Assembly (NCBI RefSeq): GCF_902143515.1 | Contig: NZ_CABFVD010000007.1 | Coordinates: 85,426 to 149,425, forward strand | Reading direction: 5' to 3' | Length of the DNA: 64,000 nt | Source of the DNA: Hathewaya massiliensis | GTDB taxonomy: Bacteria > Bacillota > Clostridia > Clostridiales > Clostridiaceae | Part shown: positions 44,245 to 53,736 of the stretch, one piece after another | Layout: each line of letters starts with the position of its first letter | Numbering within the stretch: position 1 is the first letter of the stretch | The notes under the pieces: model-generated | What the model saw: only the letters and a program-made list of their open reading frames with translations | Databases searched by the model: none | Told to the model about the DNA's origin: nothing | Program-made: the position numbers and the translations under genes

Positions 44245-45726
44245 CTAGAAGCACTTGCTACAAGCGCCATATCCTTGTCTTTGAGCTTCCTTTAATGTTA
44301 CTTTCGTAGCAGTGTTTGGATTCATTCGACCACAATTAGATCTATTGTGATACTTGCTTCCTGTAGCAGATAACCAAACCATTTGACCTTGTGGCTTCTG
44401 TTGTGGTGTATTTTGAACTGGTTTTGACTTTGGTTTCTGTACTGGTACCACCGTAGTTTTATTTGCTGACTTATTAAGAGCATTATTACTCTTTTTAGTT
44501 GATGAATTAGTTTTTGATTTAGGCTTTGAAGCTTGATCTTGCCCACTAGCAAATCCTTTATATGAAGCTGGATTACAATTAAATTTTATGTCCTTACCAT
44601 TACTAGTAGCTATAATAGTACCATTTTCATCAGTTCTGTAAACTTTTACGTTCTTAGATTTAAGCCTATCCATTACACCTTGACTTGGGTGTTTATATTT
44701 ATTTCCTTTGCCTACAGATACTACTGCATATTTAGGATTAACCTTGTTTAAAAAATTAGTTACAGTAGAAGTTTTAGAACCATGGTGCCCTACTTTAAGT
44801 ACATCTGCAGAAATATTTGAGCCACCGTTTACTATAGCCATTTCTGATGTACCTTCTGCATCACCAGTAAATAAGAAAGAATTACTTCCATAAGTTAATT
44901 TAACAACAATAGAGCAATCATTTGCATTATCATATATTTGATTAGGGGCTAATATAGTAAATTTAGCTTCCCCTAAATTAAAACTTTGCCCTACACCTGG
45001 TTGAGTTATTTTTAAACCTTTATTTTTTGATGCATTTAAAACATCTTCAAAGGTTTTGGTAGTTGCAGCTTTTTTAGGCATGAATACATTGCCTATTTTA
45101 AAAGAGTTTATAACATAATCTAATCCACCTATATGGTCCTCATGAGGGTGAGTTCCAATAACATATTGTAGACTAGTTATTCCTTGCTTTTGTATGTAAG
45201 ATTTAACTACTTCTGAATCTCCATTATTACCTGCATCAATTAGCATACTATTATTCCCTTGTTGAATTAATATGCTATCTGCTTGACCTACATCTATATA
45301 ATGTACTTTGAGTGTTCCATTAACATTTTTATTTTCAGCCTTCTTTTGATTAGTTACAACCTTAGTAGCTGCTGTATTTTTATTTTCTTTAGATCCATTA
45401 ACTTGTTTTATTTCTTGTTGTTTCTTTGCTTCAACTTTTGCTTTCTTTTGAGCTACTAAATTTTGCTTTTCTATCACCTCTGGGTCATAATTCAAAGCCC
45501 CAACGCCAAAGGAAAAGAATATAAATACTAATCCAAAAGTGGTTAAGGATTTAAAAATTTTGCCCTTAGATTTAAACTTATCACTTTTAGTGAAAAGATA
45601 AAATGCTGTTCCTATAACCCCAATCATAGTTAAAACACCTGCAAGCTTTGTTAGTGTCGCAAACAATATAAGATATGAAATAATACCTGCAGGTATATAG
45701 AATGATTTTTTCTTTAAAAAATTCAC
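44245..45726 (-). CDS. ComEC-like metallo-beta-lactamase with membrane anchor
   Basis: About 493 residues. Two N-terminal membrane helices (about 12-48) and another (about 62-80), a charged linker, then a metallo-beta-lactamase domain (about 140-385): H-Y-I-D-V-G-Q-A-D-S-I-L, T-H-P-H-E-D-H (HxHxDH), F-T-G-D-A-E-G and K-V-G-H-H-G-S. A proline/serine-rich linker follows, then a Cys/His end with Y-H-x-x-x-N-C and A-C-S-K-C-F. The beta-lactamase part matches the nuclease-like domain of ComEC/Rec2. Probably a surface nuclease or phosphoesterase. Start GTG 45726 follows AGGAGGGG. Confidence 0.78.
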   Translation of the reverse strand: MNFLKKKSFYIPAGIISYLILFATLTKLAGVLTMIGVIGTAFYLFTKSDKFKSKGKIFKSLTTFGLVFIFFSFGVGALNYDPEVIEKQNLVAQKKAKVEAKKQQEIKQVNGSKENKNTAATKVVTNQKKAENKNVNGTLKVHYIDVGQADSILIQQGNNSMLIDAGNNGDSEVVKSYIQKQGITSLQYVIGTHPHEDHIGGLDYVINSFKIGNVFMPKKAATTKTFEDVLNASKNKGLKITQPGVGQSFNLGEAKFTILAPNQIYDNANDCSIVVKLTYGSNSFLFTGDAEGTSEMAIVNGGSNISADVLKVGHHGSKTSTVTNFLNKVNPKYAVVSVGKGNKYKHPSQGVMDRLKSKNVKVYRTDENGTIIATSNGKDIKFNCNPASYKGFASGQDQASKPKSKTNSSTKKSNNALNKSANKTTVVPVQKPKSKPVQNTPQQKPQGQMVWLSATGSKYHNRSNCGRMNPNTATKVTLKEAQRQGYGACSKCF

Positions 45727-45810
45727 TTTCAACCCCTCCTAATATTTGCTAATAGTCATATGTATTTTACATTATTTTTATATATTAGTAAAGAGGATTA
45801 AATTTTAAAT

Positions 45811-45839
45811 TAAATAAAAAAAGCACTCTATTGAGTGCT
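45811..45839 (-). terminator. Terminator of the 122-residue protein gene
   Basis: AGCACTC/GAGTGCT stem with TTTTTTT on the minus strand, overlapping the stop at 45838. Confidence 0.75.
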
Positions 45840-46206
45840 AAATGATTTCTAATTTCTCTAAATATTTTTTTGCTTCCTCTTCTGTGTCAAATCCACCCCA
45901 ATCGGAATATCTTCCGTGTTGTGATAGTGGTCCTGAATTGCAGTGCATTGGTTCTACCCAACCGAAATTTTCGGAGTTGTTGTAGAATACATGATACTTA
46001 AGAGTTTCTTTTTCTTTCTTTTCTACATACTGCTGGCACTCTTCTTCAGTGCCTTCAAAAACAATGTTTCCAAAGGATCCAGTAATTTGTTGAAATGTTA
46101 GTCCAGATGGGTTTTCATCTGAACATAATTCCTCTTCTAGGTAGCTATCAATCCACATTCTACCTTCTGCAACTTTATCTACTACTACATAAATTCTTTT
46201 ACACAC
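45838..46206 (-). CDS. Hypothetical protein, phage/plasmid type
   Basis: 122 residues, acidic and aromatic-rich, starting at GTG after AAAGGAGAG. Two similar beta-alpha pieces end in E-E-E-C-Q-Q-Y-V and E-E-E-A-K-K-Y-L. No known domain recognised. Follows the 260-residue gene by 21 bases. Confidence 0.55.
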   Translation of the reverse strand: MCKRIYVVVDKVAEGRMWIDSYLEEELCSDENPSGLTFQQITGSFGNIVFEGTEEECQQYVEKKEKETLKYHVFYNNSENFGWVEPMHCNSGPLSQHGRYSDWGGFDTEEEAKKYLEKLEII

Positions 46207-46227
46207 AATTAATCTCTCCTTTAAATT

Positions 46228-47010
46228 TTATTTAACTTTATAACATTTTTTACGGTCAGTGTTATATTCTAATATAACATCCACCACCTTGCCATAGCTA
46301 TCACCATAGCAAGTATTGCAAATGACCATGTCCCCTACGTCTAACTCATCATCACTAATGAAAGAATAAGTTTTTTCATCACATGGATTATGTTCAACAA
46401 GGTAAACTTTATTAGCTTTAACCCTCATGTCATATAAATTGAAACCATGATCATAGTGTATATAACAACCAAATTCACTGTTTAAATGGTCTAATTCAAT
46501 ATGACACTCCTTGCCGTTTTCGTCGATAAATTTATTGTTATATCTATTAGCTATAACATATGATATATCCATAATAAATGGGCTTAATACCCAATAAGGA
46601 TAAACATGACCATTTTCTAGTGTGACGTTTTTACCTTCAACGTGGCCCACTACTTGAAGGCCTTCTTCATAAATTTCTGATGAAGTATCATAACCATTTG
46701 AATTTAGCTTTTCATATTCTTCTAGCGATGGCTCGTGGACCATTGCAAACCCACCAACAGGGAATTGGTTCATTGCTTCACTTGCTTCAATGTCTATCAT
46801 ACCTAATGTATAATTAAAATAGTTATTGTCTATATTCATTTTGTATATGACATGGTTTTCACTCTCGTTTAAAGAGTCTATTTTAGCAACTTTACCACCG
46901 TGTGAAGCTTCCAAATTATATCTTATATGTCCACCCTTTTCACTGTCATAATAGCCACCATACACACAATTTTTTAAAACTACTGATTGACCTACTTTAA
47001 ATTTACTCAT
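46228..47010 (-). CDS. Hypothetical beta-rich protein with SH3-like segments
   Basis: About 260 residues from ATG 47010, which has GAGGAG before it; an in-frame start at 47058 is less likely. Three beta-barrel-like stretches recur: F-K-V-G-Q-S-V-V-L, F-P-V-G-G-F-A-M-V and L-D-V-G-D-M-V-I-C, each followed by a G-x-V-x-x-I/V strand. This hints at tandem SH3-like domains. Function unknown. Confidence 0.5.
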   Translation of the reverse strand: MSKFKVGQSVVLKNCVYGGYYDSEKGGHIRYNLEASHGGKVAKIDSLNESENHVIYKMNIDNNYFNYTLGMIDIEASEAMNQFPVGGFAMVHEPSLEEYEKLNSNGYDTSSEIYEEGLQVVGHVEGKNVTLENGHVYPYWVLSPFIMDISYVIANRYNNKFIDENGKECHIELDHLNSEFGCYIHYDHGFNLYDMRVKANKVYLVEHNPCDEKTYSFISDDELDVGDMVICNTCYGDSYGKVVDVILEYNTDRKKCYKVK

Positions 47011-47038
47011 TATAATCTCTCCTCTTATTTTTAATCTG

Positions 47039-47066
47039 CGGTTTAAGGCTGACCGCAAACCGTTTT
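47039..47066. repeat. Hairpin between two genes
   Basis: CGGTTTAAGG...CCGCAAACCG stem with a T-run only on the plus strand. For leftward transcripts it would be a leader hairpin of the gene at 46228-47010. Confidence 0.4.
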
Positions 47067-47080
47067 TTCTATTCCTTAGT

Positions 47081-47509
47081 TTACCTTAATGATTTCTTGT
47101 ATCCAAAAGCACTTCTCCATAGTGCTTTTAACTCTGAATTTTGGACCATAGCAGGACGAATGTATTCAAATACATCCTTGTGTCCCCCTATGATTCTTAC
47201 GTCGGCTTCAACTCCTTGAAGCTGATGAATAACTTCCTTGTAATTTTCTTCTGTAAGTACAATGTAGTATTTTCTTCCGAATATTGTGTTTTCTGATACT
47301 GCCCCTTCTCTTTTGCTTTTTAGGAGTGCAACTACTAATTGCTCTCCCTCTTGTCTCTCTTTCTTCACTTCTTTTACCCCCTCTTTTTCTGAAAGAAGGA
47401 ATGAAAGACATATTCCTAATTGAGCTTTGTAGTCAACTTCTGGGTATTGAGTTTTAATTTCTTTTGTTAATACATGAGCTTTTTTTATTACTTCGCTTGT
47501 TAATTTCAT
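47081..47509 (-). CDS. Hypothetical protein related to the 110-residue protein at 55430
   Basis: 142 residues. Its N-terminus (A-H-V-L-T-K-E-I...Y-K-A-Q-L-G-I-C-L-S-F) parallels the start of the product at 55430-55762 (A-H-Q-I-A-K-T-L...Y-S-A-R-L-S-M-A-L-K-L), so the two seem paralogous in their first 35 residues. The rest is unassigned. Driven by the shared promoter type at 47541-47569. Confidence 0.5.
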   Translation of the reverse strand: MKLTSEVIKKAHVLTKEIKTQYPEVDYKAQLGICLSFLLSEKEGVKEVKKERQEGEQLVVALLKSKREGAVSENTIFGRKYYIVLTEENYKEVIHQLQGVEADVRIIGGHKDVFEYIRPAMVQNSELKALWRSAFGYKKSLR

Positions 47510-47540
47510 CTTTCATATCCCCTTTCTTTATCTTGATTAA

Positions 47541-47569
47541 ATTATACCGTACAATTTGACGACCGTCAA
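47541..47569 (-). promoter_or_regulatory. Shared-type promoter P1
   Basis: Minus strand TTGACG, 17 bases, TATAAT. The spacer GTCGTCAAATTGTACGG is shared with small changes at 48127 and 54908. Confidence 0.8.
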
Positions 47570-47597
47570 TAGGTTTTTTAAAATTATTTTTGAATTT

Positions 47598-47646
47598 TTA
47601 CAAAAAATAAAAACAGGTAGCTATAATGCTGTAATCACCTGTTTTT
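47598..47646 (-). terminator. Terminator of the AbrB-like gene
   Basis: AAAACAGGT/ACCTGTTTT stem followed by T-rich sequence on the minus strand. Confidence 0.7.
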
Positions 47647-47653
47647 ATTTGAT

Positions 47654-48094
47654 CTATTTGATTTTTAAAATGAACTTATTCCCCTTTGTTTCCGTGCATA
47701 TATTCAAGTTGGAATAATATATATCTGCTCCATGTAATTCTCTTTCCTTAAGCTTAAATAGAAAGTTGAAACAATCATTTTTTTCTACAACTTCTATTTC
47801 GTCTGCTACGGTACTGGTAACACACTCACCTGAAGAAAACTCTTGTAAAAAAACTTTTTCTCCTTGATGTTCATTGTATTTTTTTATAAGTCCTTTTATT
47901 TCTTTTATTATTTTAGGATTCCCTTTAGGTTTCTTAAAAATAATTATTTTATCATCTTCAAATTTAGCAGGAATAGAAGTACTATCCTCTATCCCCAATG
48001 CTCTAACCCAATCTATAGGTAAAGTTACTCTTGCACTAACACTACCACTTCCACCCTTATTCATATATAATTTTAAGTCTTTTTCTATAATCAT
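47654..48094 (-). CDS. AbrB/MazE-like DNA-binding protein
   Basis: 146 residues. The N-terminal 55 residues form a swapped-hairpin type DNA-binding domain: S-A-R-V-T-L-P-I-D-W-V-R-A-L-G-I and then D-D-K-I-I-I-F-K-K-P. The C-terminal part is unassigned. It may act as a transition or copy regulator of the element. Preceded by shared-type promoter P2. Confidence 0.7.
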   Translation of the reverse strand: MIIEKDLKLYMNKGGSGSVSARVTLPIDWVRALGIEDSTSIPAKFEDDKIIIFKKPKGNPKIIKEIKGLIKKYNEHQGEKVFLQEFSSGECVTSTVADEIEVVEKNDCFNFLFKLKERELHGADIYYSNLNICTETKGNKFILKIK

Positions 48095-48126
48095 TCAATC
48101 ATCCTTCCTGATAGTAATATAATTAT

Positions 48127-48155
48127 ATTATACCGTACAACATGACTACCGACAA
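48127..48155 (-). promoter_or_regulatory. Shared-type promoter P2
   Basis: Minus strand TTGTCG, 17 bases, TATAAT, with TTGTACGG before the -10 as in P1 and P3. Confidence 0.75.
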
Positions 48156-48170
48156 CAAGTTTTTAAAAAC

Positions 48171-49626
48171 TTATTTTATATTCCTTTCTATTTGGCTTAA
48201 TACAATTTCAGGATTTATATTAGACTTTAAATAAACAACTTTTAAATTATGTTCTCTAACTATATCTATAACTTTGTAATACATTGCATGACTAAGATAA
48301 TTGGTGTAGATAAATACTATGTCTGCACCTAGCAATACATCTGTATCAAAATTAAGGTTCTCTACTGAAATAAAACTGCTGCTCTTAAGGTATTCTTTCA
48401 TCTTGTTTTGCCACTGCTGGTGGCCACCAATTATAACTGCTTTTAGATCCTCTATCTTTTTATAGTTTATGTCCTCTTCTTTATAGTCCTCTACACTATC
48501 CATATTGAATATAAACTCTCTTAAAGGAACTATTTCTGATTTATAGTCCTCTCTATTCTTTAGTTCAGCATTTAGTTTCTTATTTTCTCTTTCTAACTCT
48601 TCTAACCTTAACTTAAGTCTTTCATTTTCATCTTGTAGAAGTAAATTAGACTTTTTAATTTCTTTGTTTTCTATGTCTTTTTTATTTATTTCTTCATATA
48701 GCTCTTCACTAAAGTTTTTAAAGAAGAATTCCTTTGATTTTTTATATTCCTTACATAGATATCTAATCTGTATAGCTGGATATATATACTTTAAAAACTC
48801 ATCATAGTCAATTTCATCTTCCTTTTGAAATTGAGAATAAGCATATATTAGTTCTTGTATTTCTTTTGTTTTAAGAATATCCTCACCTACAATACTAATC
48901 AGTGACATTTTTTCAAAGTCATATATATATTCAAAGGGTAAAAAGAATTTATCTTCTTTAGATAGCTTATTTTTATTAATAATAAGTCCTTCATGTTGCT
49001 CACCTGAAGCTCTATAAGAACATGGTATCTTAGGGTTAATCTTAGGATTATTTTTTAATTTTAATTCCAGGTTCCTTATTAATTGTTTTTGTTCCTTAGT
49101 TGCATCATCAATGTTTATTCTATGTACACATTTATAATGTTCAAGTCTTAAAACTAATGACTCTATGTATGTATTGCAGAACCTATCCTCTAGATCTATA
49201 TCTCTTCCAAAGTTATTAGCTAAAAATATTACTAAAGTTAAATTAGAGTTCATATAGTCATCTGATATATTGTCTATGCCTTTATTTTTCTTTATAAACC
49301 TCTCAAGGAAATCTCCAATAATTATTCTTGAATGATTTTCTACATATGTAAAAGCATATCTCCAGCCTTTTTTTAAGACTTTAAATAATTCCTCTCCAAT
49401 TTCTTGGTCTTCTTTAGATGCATTTACAATCCCCAATGCTTTTTTAAAATAATATTCCTGCTCTACGTCCCCCTCTTGTGCCATTGGATGTGTATAAAAT
49501 TCATCTTCTTTTGCTAATTTAATAAATCTAAGTTTATCCATGTTATATATTTTATCTATATCGCTATATATTTTTTTTATTAGTAGATAGTGCTTCAACT
49601 AGAAAAGGTATAAGATTTATTCCCAT
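48171..49626 (-). CDS. DUF2325 coiled-coil protein, start region frameshifted
   Basis: The long frame (48171-49598) gives 475 residues: a helical N-terminal two-thirds, a Lys/Glu coiled coil (about 305-350) and a C-terminal DUF2325-like domain (A-V-I-I-G-G-H, A-D-I-V-F-I-Y-T, H-A-M-Y-Y-K-V). This frame starts at a TTG with no ribosome site. An ATG at 49626 with GGGGGA sits in another frame and meets it at a run of eight A (minus strand; 49571-49578). Seven A would join them into one protein. Either the gene is broken at its start or slippage restores it. Confidence 0.6.
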
Positions 49627-49682
49627 AATATCCCCCACTTTATTATTTATAGTTATGTTAATTCTAACATATATTTTAACAA

Positions 49683-49715
49683 AAAATAAGAAAAGGACTA
49701 GCAATCACTAATCCT
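49683..49715 (-). terminator. Terminator of the helicase-IbrA-IbrB operon
   Basis: AGGATTAG/CTAGTCCT stem (one G-T) followed by TTTTCTTATTTTTT on the minus strand. Confidence 0.7.
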
Positions 49716-49725
49716 CCTCGTTATT

Positions 49726-50235
49726 TTATTCGCTTTCCCATGACTTGCTAAATTCTTTATCTTTAAATAATGATGCTAGACCTGTGATTTGTTTAAGTCT
49801 TAATATTTCGTCTAAATCCATTCCTAAATGTTTAGCTATCCAAGTATCTGTTCTTCCCATCTCGTGCAATTCAGCTACGATATTACTCATTAAATCCACA
49901 TCATGGCTTCCTCTTGCCCTGTTATGCCTTATTGTTGATGCCATTCTATCTCCTAAATTTTTATTTATAATGCTAACTGGTAACATGCCATTTTCTCGCT
50001 CATATATATCTTTGTGATTTAATATTATTTGCCTTCTGTGAAACCCATCAACTACTATATACGTATCTGTTTCAGTGTCATAGTAACAAACTATAGGCAT
50101 TGTGTAGCCATCCTCCTTTATACTGTCATATAACAATTTCATTTCAGGACCTGCTACATGGTTGGGATTATATTCATTGGCTTTTATTTTCTCTACAGGT
50201 ACTGGTATTACATTATAAACTGGACTTTTAAACAT
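49726..50235 (-). CDS. IbrB-like ParB/sulfiredoxin-domain protein
   Basis: 169 residues. A ParB-type domain has V-V-D-G-F-H-R-R (61-68) and R-H-N-R-A-R-G-S-H (about 103-111), with a helix-turn-helix-like tail (W-I-A-K-H-L-G-M-D-L-D-E). This is the IbrB type that accompanies PAPS-reductase-like IbrA, whose gene ends four bases upstream. In phages and plasmids the pair's role is unknown; in E. coli IbrAB is named for effects on immunoglobulin-binding gene expression. Confidence 0.8.
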   Translation of the reverse strand: MFKSPVYNVIPVPVEKIKANEYNPNHVAGPEMKLLYDSIKEDGYTMPIVCYYDTETDTYIVVDGFHRRQIILNHKDIYERENGMLPVSIINKNLGDRMASTIRHNRARGSHDVDLMSNIVAELHEMGRTDTWIAKHLGMDLDEILRLKQITGLASLFKDKEFSKSWESE

Positions 50236-50239
50236 GTTA

Positions 50240-51547
50240 CTATCTCCCTCTTACTATATTTTTATATTTTTCTTTTATAGCTTGTTGTCTTAAGGTTAGA
50301 TCTTTAGTCATGCCAAAGGATAAACTTTTACAAGTAAAATCATTTTTTATAATGCACATAGCCATCCTCTTCCAAGTAAGCACATCATCTTTATTATCTA
50401 CTCCCGGTATTTCATCAACTACCTCTTTAAATTTAACAACTTCCTTATCACCTTTCCCTCTATTGCTAAACTCATGTGTATTTATTATAGAGCTAGGGCA
50501 AGCTTCTTCCATTATTTCAATATGTTTTGGGTGGACTGGACAACCAACTTCTATCCAATACTTTGTAAATTTATCGAATTTGGATTGATAATGCGCTGCT
50601 ATTTCTTTAGGTAATGTATCTAATAAAAACTTAGTGAAACTTTTCCATGTGTGGTTTTTGGGTAATTTATAATTAGCATTCATTATTTTGTTACCGCTAT
50701 ATATATTCCCGAAGTTTGCTCCACTAACTCTATTAACTACCTTTGCCCATGTCTTAGGTTCTATAACCCTAAAAAGACTTAACCCAGCCTTAGCTTCATT
50801 CCCAAAAGGCTCATCCACTCTCATTTTGTGTATGCTTACTCCTGCTTTATAAAATAAATCGTAAAGTTTGTTATAATCCTTTTCAAACTTACCGTTATAG
50901 ATCCATATATCTTCTACTGACCAATCATATATTGGATAAAAGTTATAAGTGTATTCAGATACTTTAGTAGAATACTTTTTATTATTATACATACTCTTAT
51001 CTCCAGCTATAGCTCTAAACCTATTTAAGCTTTCATCTGTTCTAATCCCAACTAATGTAGCAGTCTTTTTCCCATTACCATACCAATCTCCAAAGTACTT
51101 TATAAACTCTTCAAATGGCATATTTTTTTTATAAAAACCTAAAGGATTATTTTTTTCATTTATAACCCATTTATTTTTAGGCATTGGCCGTACCCATATG
51201 GGTTCTTTTTCTTTCTCCCACCATATCCATGTAGGCTCTAAATAGCTTAATGAATTGGGACTTTCCATAGGCAAGCATATCCAATAGGGTTCTAACACAT
51301 CTATATTCTCTTGGAGCATTCTTTCAACAAACTCTATAGTTTTTTCATAGAACGCTTCAAGGTCTATAAATAATACTCCTATTTTTCTATTCCTTTTTCT
51401 AGCTTCATCAATGCATAGATTAAGCACTGCCCCACTATCTTTCCCACCACTAAAGCTTACACATATATTTTCAAATTCATCGAAAATATAGTTTATTCTT
51501 TCTTTAGTAGCAGTATATACATCCTTGTCCAAGTATATTTTAGACAT
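50240..51547 (-). CDS. IbrA-like PAPS reductase-family protein (DUF3440)
   Basis: 435 residues. The ATP-binding PP-loop motif S-F-S-G-G-K-D-S (31-38) begins an adenine-nucleotide alpha-hydrolase domain; the C-terminal half matches DUF3440 (W-K-S-F-T-K-F-L...H-P-K-H...W-K-R-M-A-M-C-I). The fold is shared with DndC and PAPS reductases. It may adenylate or thiolate a substrate, possibly nucleic acid. Its ATG overlaps the helicase stop by one base (TAATG), giving tight coupling. Confidence 0.82.
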   Translation of the reverse strand: MSKIYLDKDVYTATKERINYIFDEFENICVSFSGGKDSGAVLNLCIDEARKRNRKIGVLFIDLEAFYEKTIEFVERMLQENIDVLEPYWICLPMESPNSLSYLEPTWIWWEKEKEPIWVRPMPKNKWVINEKNNPLGFYKKNMPFEEFIKYFGDWYGNGKKTATLVGIRTDESLNRFRAIAGDKSMYNNKKYSTKVSEYTYNFYPIYDWSVEDIWIYNGKFEKDYNKLYDLFYKAGVSIHKMRVDEPFGNEAKAGLSLFRVIEPKTWAKVVNRVSGANFGNIYSGNKIMNANYKLPKNHTWKSFTKFLLDTLPKEIAAHYQSKFDKFTKYWIEVGCPVHPKHIEIMEEACPSSIINTHEFSNRGKGDKEVVKFKEVVDEIPGVDNKDDVLTWKRMAMCIIKNDFTCKSLSFGMTKDLTLRQQAIKEKYKNIVRGR

Positions 51548-52968
51548 TATAGTACCTCCTTTAAATCAGATTTATCTAAACTTTTTAATTTTTTATTGTA
51601 TTTCTTACCCCTGTAATCTCTTTTATATATAAAATCTTCTGTAAACTTATCATCTTTTTGTTTCTCTATCTCACTCTTAAAACTATCAACAAGATTTTCT
51701 TTTCTTTGTAGACATTTTAAGATTCTCTCATCTAATGTATAAGCTGCGCATATATCAATTATATGAACATTCTTGTCTTGACCAATCCTGTGAACCCTAT
51801 CTTCACTCTGCGATCTTGTAGCATAATCCCAATCATTAGAGTAGTAAATAACATAGCTACAGAATTGAAGGTTTAATCCATATCCAGCACAAGTTTTATT
51901 TGCCACTAAGAATTGAATTTCATTTTTAAATAAATCTAAATTTTTTTGCCTTTGTTTTTGATTTAATTCACCATAGAAAGGTACTGCCTTATCTCCAAGT
52001 AGTTTGCATATAGTTTCAATTTCATATGTGTACTTGCAAAATATAATTGCCTTTTCTTCCATACCTTTTATTATATCAAGAAGTGTTTGCATTCTAGGGT
52101 TGTCTAATGAATTTTTGAAGAATGGTTTTTTATTTAAATGCTTCCCAGTGGTTACTCTAAATCCTGCGATAACGGACTGTAACCCACTAAATAATCGGTA
52201 AATTGTTTCAGGTTCTAAATCGTCAACCTCAAACATAAGATCATCCGCTACTTTTTGGTAGTGTTCATCCTGCTCATAAGTCAGATCACAATATACCGTC
52301 TCATATGTTTTAGGGGGCAAATCCAAGCATTCTTCTTTCTTTACTTGGTATGTGTATGGTGCTATTTTTCTAACTAAATAATCTGTATTTAAGCATTTAT
52401 TAACCTTGTTAGGGATATGTGGGTCATATTCTAAATGATTAGCAGCAAAGCTCCAAAAACTTTGATACCCCAGTATTCTCCAATCAAGGATATACCATTG
52501 TGAAAATAAATCTTTCTCATTCCTGCTTATTGGTGTTCCGTTTAAGATCAGTTTATATTTACAGTATTCAGCTAATCTAATAATATTTTTAGTTCTTTGG
52601 GCCATATGATTTTTGACTAAGTTACTTTCATCTACTACTAGATAGCAATTTCTTTGCTTAACCAATTCTAGCAATGCACTATTCGCTCTAATACTAGATG
52701 ATAAAGTTTCTATTCCACATACAGTAAACATAGATAGATCACCAATACAATGCTTTTTGATGTCTCTTTTTAAGTTTTCTTTTACACTACAAGGGCAAAG
52801 CCAAGTAACATGATTAACTTTACCCTTGTCTAATCTAGTTTTAATTAACTCCAAGGCTGTTCTTGTTTTACCTGTGCCCATCTCCATATATAAAGCCCCG
52901 ACTTTAATTTGCTGGAGCTTTTTAACCGCTTTAACTTGGTGCTCATAAAGGACTGTTGCTAGTTCCAT
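51547..52968 (-). CDS. SNF2-type helicase/translocase
   Basis: 473 residues. Motif I E-M-G-T-G-K-T-R-T-A (29-38), Ia, DEAD-box variant V-V-D-E-S-N (111-116), motif III L-N-G-T-P-I-S (about 139-145), and in the second lobe motif V G-Y-G-L-N-L-Q and motif VI Q-S-E-D-R-V-H-R-I-G-Q. This is the SNF2/SWI2 pattern common in phage recombination or replication blocks. It is the first gene of the helicase-IbrA-IbrB operon and lies just after the HARP-like gene cluster. Confidence 0.88.
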   Translation of the reverse strand: MELATVLYEHQVKAVKKLQQIKVGALYMEMGTGKTRTALELIKTRLDKGKVNHVTWLCPCSVKENLKRDIKKHCIGDLSMFTVCGIETLSSSIRANSALLELVKQRNCYLVVDESNLVKNHMAQRTKNIIRLAEYCKYKLILNGTPISRNEKDLFSQWYILDWRILGYQSFWSFAANHLEYDPHIPNKVNKCLNTDYLVRKIAPYTYQVKKEECLDLPPKTYETVYCDLTYEQDEHYQKVADDLMFEVDDLEPETIYRLFSGLQSVIAGFRVTTGKHLNKKPFFKNSLDNPRMQTLLDIIKGMEEKAIIFCKYTYEIETICKLLGDKAVPFYGELNQKQRQKNLDLFKNEIQFLVANKTCAGYGLNLQFCSYVIYYSNDWDYATRSQSEDRVHRIGQDKNVHIIDICAAYTLDERILKCLQRKENLVDSFKSEIEKQKDDKFTEDFIYKRDYRGKKYNKKLKSLDKSDLKEVL

Positions 52969-53027
52969 ATCACAACCTCCTCTTCGCCCATTATACTTAG
53001 AATATGTATGATGGGCTATTATATAGA

Positions 53028-53228
53028 TTAGTTTCTGCCTTCATAGAACTCCACTGCGCTAACTTCAGTTAATTCTTCAATTAAAATTTCGATTATTTCA
53101 TTTTCAGAAAGGTCGTTATTTTCTTCAAGTATTGTTTCAAAATACTGCTTATTTTCTTCGTATAGTTTTTCGGCTCTTTCTCTTTGTTTTTTATTTTCGA
53201 TTAATCGAATTATGTCTTTTATTTTCAT
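53028..53228 (-). CDS. Small acidic helical protein
   Basis: 66 residues, strongly acidic, all predicted helix, GGGGG before the ATG. No domain recognised. Between the helicase and the 100-residue gene. Confidence 0.55.
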   Translation of the reverse strand: MKIKDIIRLIENKKQRERAEKLYEENKQYFETILEENNDLSENEIIEILIEELTEVSAVEFYEGRN

Positions 53229-53244
53229 AACTATTGCCCCCTTT

Positions 53245-53547
53245 TTAATCTTCCATTAAATCACTTAAATCATGTTCCTTAGGTACATTAAAGTATTTAG
53301 GTTTTTTATGCTTTACAACCTTCGCATAAGCATAATATCCATTATCGTTAAACACCCCAATAACGGATATATCTCCATTGGAATACCCTTTAGGTGTCTC
53401 TTCAAAACATGAATTCAAGTTAATCATCTGCTTTTCGGTGAGCCATAATCTTTCCTTAGGCTCACCATCCATGCCTATTTCAACAACATATTTATTTAGC
53501 TTAGTAACATGCTGTTTGGATATTATATTAGTGAATCTTTTAAGCAT
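53245..53547 (-). CDS. Hypothetical small phage protein
   Basis: 100 residues, mixed alpha/beta, acidic C-terminus, no motif. The start overlaps the previous gene by eight bases. Confidence 0.5.
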   Translation of the reverse strand: MLKRFTNIISKQHVTKLNKYVVEIGMDGEPKERLWLTEKQMINLNSCFEETPKGYSNGDISVIGVFNDNGYYAYAKVVKHKKPKYFNVPKEHDLSDLMED

Positions 53548-53734
53548 TATTTAAATCCTCTAAGAATTCTATAAAATCAGCAATATCTGCACAGTTGCAA
53601 TTCTTATTATTTACGATTTCAAGCATTGCATTTGCACATTTATTCTTTTCTGCATATGCAATTAATTCTGTTTCATTGTCCCATATAAATTTTATTAGCT
53701 CTTCCTCGTGTATTGCTTTTAACTTATTTAACAT
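53540..53734 (-). CDS. Hypothetical small phage protein
   Basis: 64 residues, acidic, with a C-N-C motif near residues 48-50. GGAGG precedes the ATG, which follows the HARP-like gene's stop by two bases. Confidence 0.5.
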   Translation of the reverse strand: MLNKLKAIHEEELIKFIWDNETELIAYAEKNKCANAMLEIVNNKNCNCADIADFIEFLEDLNNA

Positions 53735-53736
53735 AA

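Noticed and set aside
44245..45726. ComEC itself (DNA uptake channel)
   Set aside because: Only the C-terminal beta-lactamase-type part is present; the competence channel domain is missing.
50235..50240. Complete Dnd phosphorothioation system
   Set aside because: Only a DndC-like fold (IbrA) is seen; no DndA, DndD or DndE genes are in the window.
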